The translations under genes were made by a program, and so were the position numbers. A stretch of 37,716 nucleotides of DNA, taken from positions 1 to 37,716 of the forward strand of contig JAUNHC010000047.1 of NCBI GenBank assembly GCA_030524175.1. Direction: 5' to 3'. The notes below the pieces were generated by a model. That model was not told the origin of the DNA. It saw only the letters and a program-made list of their open reading frames with translations, and did no database searches. Positions 34,854-37,716 of this stretch are shown here, piece after piece. Within the stretch, counting starts at the first letter, position 1, and each line of letters opens with the position of its first letter. Source of the DNA: Eubacteriales bacterium (GTDB lineage Bacteria > Bacillota > Clostridia > Lachnospirales > Lachnospiraceae).

Positions 34854-37601
34854 TTATTTACTTCTCTTTCTTTTAATAACAAGACAGATGATCACATAGA
34901 TTCCAATACCGAGAACAGTTATCACCCCTCCAGCCCTCAGATATGGCGTACAGTAGGTAAACTGTATGTTATGGGTCCCCTTAGGCACCTCCAGTGCCAT
35001 ATACATGGTATTAGCCTGATAAAGCTCTGTCTCCGTCCCGTCCACAAAGGCCCGGAAACCACTGCTGTAAGGAAGAGCCATAACCAGCATTTTATCCTCA
35101 GACACTGTGATATTGCCGCTGATTTTATTTGTGCTGATGCTGATATCCTTAAGGGATTCCTTGCCAAGCCTGCTTGTCTTGCTTTCCACACTGCCCATAG
35201 GCTGGCAAACCACCTTTAAGCTGTCAAAACTGTAAACTCCTGTATTGTCAAAGGTAAGGGTAAGAGTTCTCCTGCCTGTTTTCCAATAGCCCAGGTTACA
35301 GAGAAAATCATGTTTTCCGCTGTAGGCATTATACTTATTGGTAAAAATCTTTATTTTCTTATCAGACAGCTCTGAGTACACCTGGAAAGAGGCCTCCTTA
35401 CTCTCCTTCCAATACCGCCATTGGCTGTCCTCATAAAGAAGACTGTTCTTGTCATAAACAGACATCTTCTCCCACTCCTGCTCATCCACCAGTTCCCTTG
35501 GGGACAGCCCGTCATAGTCCAGTCCTTCAGCAATAAGATATGTCTCACTGTCCTCCAGTCCCCGGAAAATGATCTTTACCTCTGCCCCTGCTTCAGACAC
35601 AATGATCTTACCGTCCCGGACACTGCAGCCTTCTCCCGGCTGTATCCGGTAATCCATCTCCTGGTCATCAAACTCAGCCTTTGTTTCAGGCAGGCTGCTT
35701 TCCTCCAGGACCACACCCTGAAGGAGTGCCTGCTGCTTCTGGGTGACAGTCATTTTCTCATAATCCTCACGGGGAATCCAGGAATCATAGGTATAGCCTA
35801 AAGGCAGGCTGTTCTCATTTTCATACGCCCGGTACTTCTTGCTGCCCTTTTTCACAGACCCCTTCTCTTTATTATATCCATAAGGAAGATATCCGTATCC
35901 GTCATCGTGCATGACAAAATACTTCACAGCCGCCAGTCTGTCCAGAATAGTCCGGCCGTCAAGATTCTCATAATGCTGCTCCCAGGGAGTATTGAGGTAC
36001 ATCTCATCGAAAAAACGGCTGATATTTCCGTTGGCCACACTGAAGTAATAGGCCGTACTGTTCGTCCCCATCTGCATAGAGGTATTGCCGTACGGCAGAG
36101 AACCATACTGGTCATAACGGTACACACCCTCATCCCCGGCTGCAAGCACTGCCTTGTCCGCACCTGATTCAAGCTTCTCAAGGGCTTCCCCGCTCCCGGA
36201 AAACTCAGAGAGGTAATCCTTTTCATAGGAGTACTGGTAAGAAACATTTGACATAATACTTACAATCAGAAGCCCGGCTGTGATAGCACACAAATATTTC
36301 CCCTGGACAAATACATTTCCGAAAGATACAACAGTAAACACAGAGAGCACCAGAAGTATCACAGCCGCCATATTTCTCTGTGTACGGGCAGCCTCAGATC
36401 CAAGGGCCAATGCAGTATACACAATAAGCATGACAAAAATCCGCCGTTTTTCCCTCACTGTCAGAGTATACAGCTCAGGATATGCTTTTACAAAGATATA
36501 GGCGATCAACATCCCATAGGCCCAGATCCAGCGGTTTGACACATAAGAAAAGCCGTTGAGCACATGCCCGGCAAAGGGTAAAAGGAGAAAGAGATTTAAA
36601 AGCAGAAATCCCGCTTTCAGCTCCCTGTACTTCTTTTTTCTTGAAAAAAGCACAAACACACCAGCCATAGACACGGCTGAATATCCGGCCACGCCCCACT
36701 GGATCATGTTCTCCCCGATCAGACACCCCAGGTATTTTTCATAGTATATCCTGTCATACAGAAGAGGCACATAATTCTCAGCCTGAAACCTATCCGTTCC
36801 GAACAAGGTCATGATCACCGGAAGGAAAATTATGGCAGCGATCATAAGCGCCACCCCATAATATCCCACAAAACGAAGAAACCATCTGAACACATCCCTA
36901 AAGGAACGCTTTTGGAACATGGCAAAATACCGGAAGGCAGCGTACAAAAACATGAAGATACATATCATATAAAAGAAATAAAAATTAGACATGGCCGCAA
37001 TTGCTGTGGCCCAGATAAACACATGCGGCTTCTCTTTTTTATAAATCTTATCTATTCCTATGAGAATCAAAGGCAGGTAAATCATAGGATTGGAGAAATA
37101 CGGATGCTTCATAGAAGCATAAATCGTCCATCCTGCAAAAATATAAATCAGTGTTCCCAAAAAAACAGCCTGCTTGGGATTTTTATGATAAAAACAATAC
37201 AGGCTGAAAGAGATCCCCGCCAGATATATCCTGAGAAAAATCAGAACCTGATATAGGATTTCCGTTTTCTCTGCCGGCACGAACACGGACAACAGAGCCA
37301 GCGGGTCTCCTATGACATAATAGTGCAGGGGGGTAAGAATATCTGAACCATAGCCGATGTGCATATCCCACATAGGTATGGACAGCCTGTGGTCCCGGAT
37401 CAATGTCCCCAGGATTTCCCTCAGATACCTGCCGTAATAGGCCAAAGAATTCAAATGCTGGGGTACACCGTCATGGCTCCACACCATAGATTTCCCATTC
37501 AGATAAAAATATGAGTAAAGAAAAAGGGAAATTCCGGCAAAAGCCAGTGTATACAGCAGGTAAAAATCTTTTTTGCTCTCTTTTGAAAACCACTTCTTCA
37601 T
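34854..37601 (-). CDS. YfhO-family GT-C membrane protein (copy 1)
   Basis: A 915-residue paralogue of the protein at 29154-32045 with the same plan: about a dozen membrane segments to roughly residue 450, an extracytoplasmic domain, and a C-terminal helix with a KRKRSK tail. Shared motifs include SLAYxGxYLREIL, IPMWDxHxGYGSD and HYYxIGDPLxLLSVFVP; the presumed catalytic Asp is in SHDGVPQHL. It has no GT2 or GtrA gene of its own, so it may draw on the lipid-linked sugar made by the pair downstream, or on another one. AGGAG lies 12 nt before the ATG with a closer CAGGA. The acceptor is unknown. Confidence 0.87.
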   Translation of the reverse strand: MKKWFSKESKKDFYLLYTLAFAGISLFLYSYFYLNGKSMVWSHDGVPQHLNSLAYYGRYLREILGTLIRDHRLSIPMWDMHIGYGSDILTPLHYYVIGDPLALLSVFVPAEKTEILYQVLIFLRIYLAGISFSLYCFYHKNPKQAVFLGTLIYIFAGWTIYASMKHPYFSNPMIYLPLILIGIDKIYKKEKPHVFIWATAIAAMSNFYFFYMICIFMFLYAAFRYFAMFQKRSFRDVFRWFLRFVGYYGVALMIAAIIFLPVIMTLFGTDRFQAENYVPLLYDRIYYEKYLGCLIGENMIQWGVAGYSAVSMAGVFVLFSRKKKYRELKAGFLLLNLFLLLPFAGHVLNGFSYVSNRWIWAYGMLIAYIFVKAYPELYTLTVREKRRIFVMLIVYTALALGSEAARTQRNMAAVILLVLSVFTVVSFGNVFVQGKYLCAITAGLLIVSIMSNVSYQYSYEKDYLSEFSGSGEALEKLESGADKAVLAAGDEGVYRYDQYGSLPYGNTSMQMGTNSTAYYFSVANGNISRFFDEMYLNTPWEQHYENLDGRTILDRLAAVKYFVMHDDGYGYLPYGYNKEKGSVKKGSKKYRAYENENSLPLGYTYDSWIPREDYEKMTVTQKQQALLQGVVLEESSLPETKAEFDDQEMDYRIQPGEGCSVRDGKIIVSEAGAEVKIIFRGLEDSETYLIAEGLDYDGLSPRELVDEQEWEKMSVYDKNSLLYEDSQWRYWKESKEASFQVYSELSDKKIKIFTNKYNAYSGKHDFLCNLGYWKTGRRTLTLTFDNTGVYSFDSLKVVCQPMGSVESKTSRLGKESLKDISISTNKISGNITVSEDKMLVMALPYSSGFRAFVDGTETELYQANTMYMALEVPKGTHNIQFTYCTPYLRAGGVITVLGIGIYVIICLVIKRKRSK

Positions 37602-37664
37602 AAATATCCTGTTCTCCTAAAATAGAAATGGCCCTAAGGACCTCTTCCTCCGTGCATGGGGAGT

Positions 37665-37711
37665 CAAGACCACCGGCTTAGCCGGTGGCTTGCACTGCCC
37701 CTATAAGGGGC
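37665..37711. repeat. Paired hairpins at the right edge, possible IS200/IS605-like end
   Basis: A 12-bp stem with one bulged A (CAAG-a-CCACCGGC/GCCGGTGG-CTTG, loop TTA, 37665-37692) is followed by GCCCC-TATAA-GGGGC (37697-37711). Subterminal hairpins with an unpaired base are typical of ends recognised by IS200/IS605 transposases. No transposase or TnpB gene is visible because the window stops here, so a plain terminator for an upstream gene is an equal alternative. Confidence 0.35.
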
Positions 37712-37716
37712 TATTA

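Noticed and set aside
1-37716. CRISPR arrays, tRNA and rRNA genes
   Set aside because: No regularly spaced identical repeats and no tRNA- or rRNA-like stretches were seen in the gaps, the longest of which are 402 and 333 bp.

Overview
The window reads as a Gram-positive, gut-type anaerobic Firmicute, most like a Lachnospiraceae member. The grounds are a giant Cna-B/SpaA-type surface protein, strong GGAGG ribosome binding sites, TTGACA/TATAAT-like promoters with 17-bp spacers, selenium-type molybdenum hydroxylase genes, and a YfhO/CsbB-like/GtrA envelope glycosylation set. This is inference from gene families; no taxonomic marker is present. Every gene I support lies on the minus strand, so transcription runs from high to low coordinates.

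Layout from right (upstream) to left. (1) 37.7-32.2 kb: the right edge has strong hairpins, possibly the end of an IS200/IS605-like element. Then come a YfhO-family GT-C membrane protein, an MBOAT O-acyltransferase and its SGNH partner. (2) 32.1-23.4 kb: a near-consensus promoter starts one long, tightly packed unit: a second YfhO, a CsbB-like GT2 and a GtrA flippase (together the three parts of a known lipoteichoic-acid glycosylation system), then cobalamin nucleotide-loop genes cobT, cobU, cobS, a short second CobU, a cobC-like phosphatase, and a DUF975 membrane protein. A 137-bp MITE-like element with 13-bp terminal inverted repeats and a 6-bp target duplication sits across the end of the last gene, before its terminator. 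(3) 23.3-9.9 kb: a selenium-dependent molybdenum hydroxylase/purine cluster: ssnA, ygfK, a fused Fe-S/Mo xanthine dehydrogenase of the selenium-dependent type, xdhA, xdhB, xdhC, then maturation genes yqeB, yqeC and ygfJ/mocA. Structured leaders or terminators separate ygfK, the fused enzyme and xdhA. (4) 9.9-0 kb: an intergenic terminator and promoter, then a surface protein of at least 3,201 codons running off the left edge. It has a signal peptide, eight 15-residue repeats, about 13 Cna-B-like modules and six SpaA-like modules.

How they may work together: region 3 is a near-complete set for hydroxylating purines with a selenium-bearing molybdenum cofactor, including three cofactor maturation proteins, though the ring-opening genes ygeX/ygeY/ygeW and hyuA are not here. 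Regions 1 and 2 look like a cell-surface polymer decoration locus (glycosylation and O-acylation) that shares a transcript with corrinoid salvage. The cobalamin genes have no recognisable B12 riboswitch. Region 4 encodes a covalently stabilised stalk-like adhesin.
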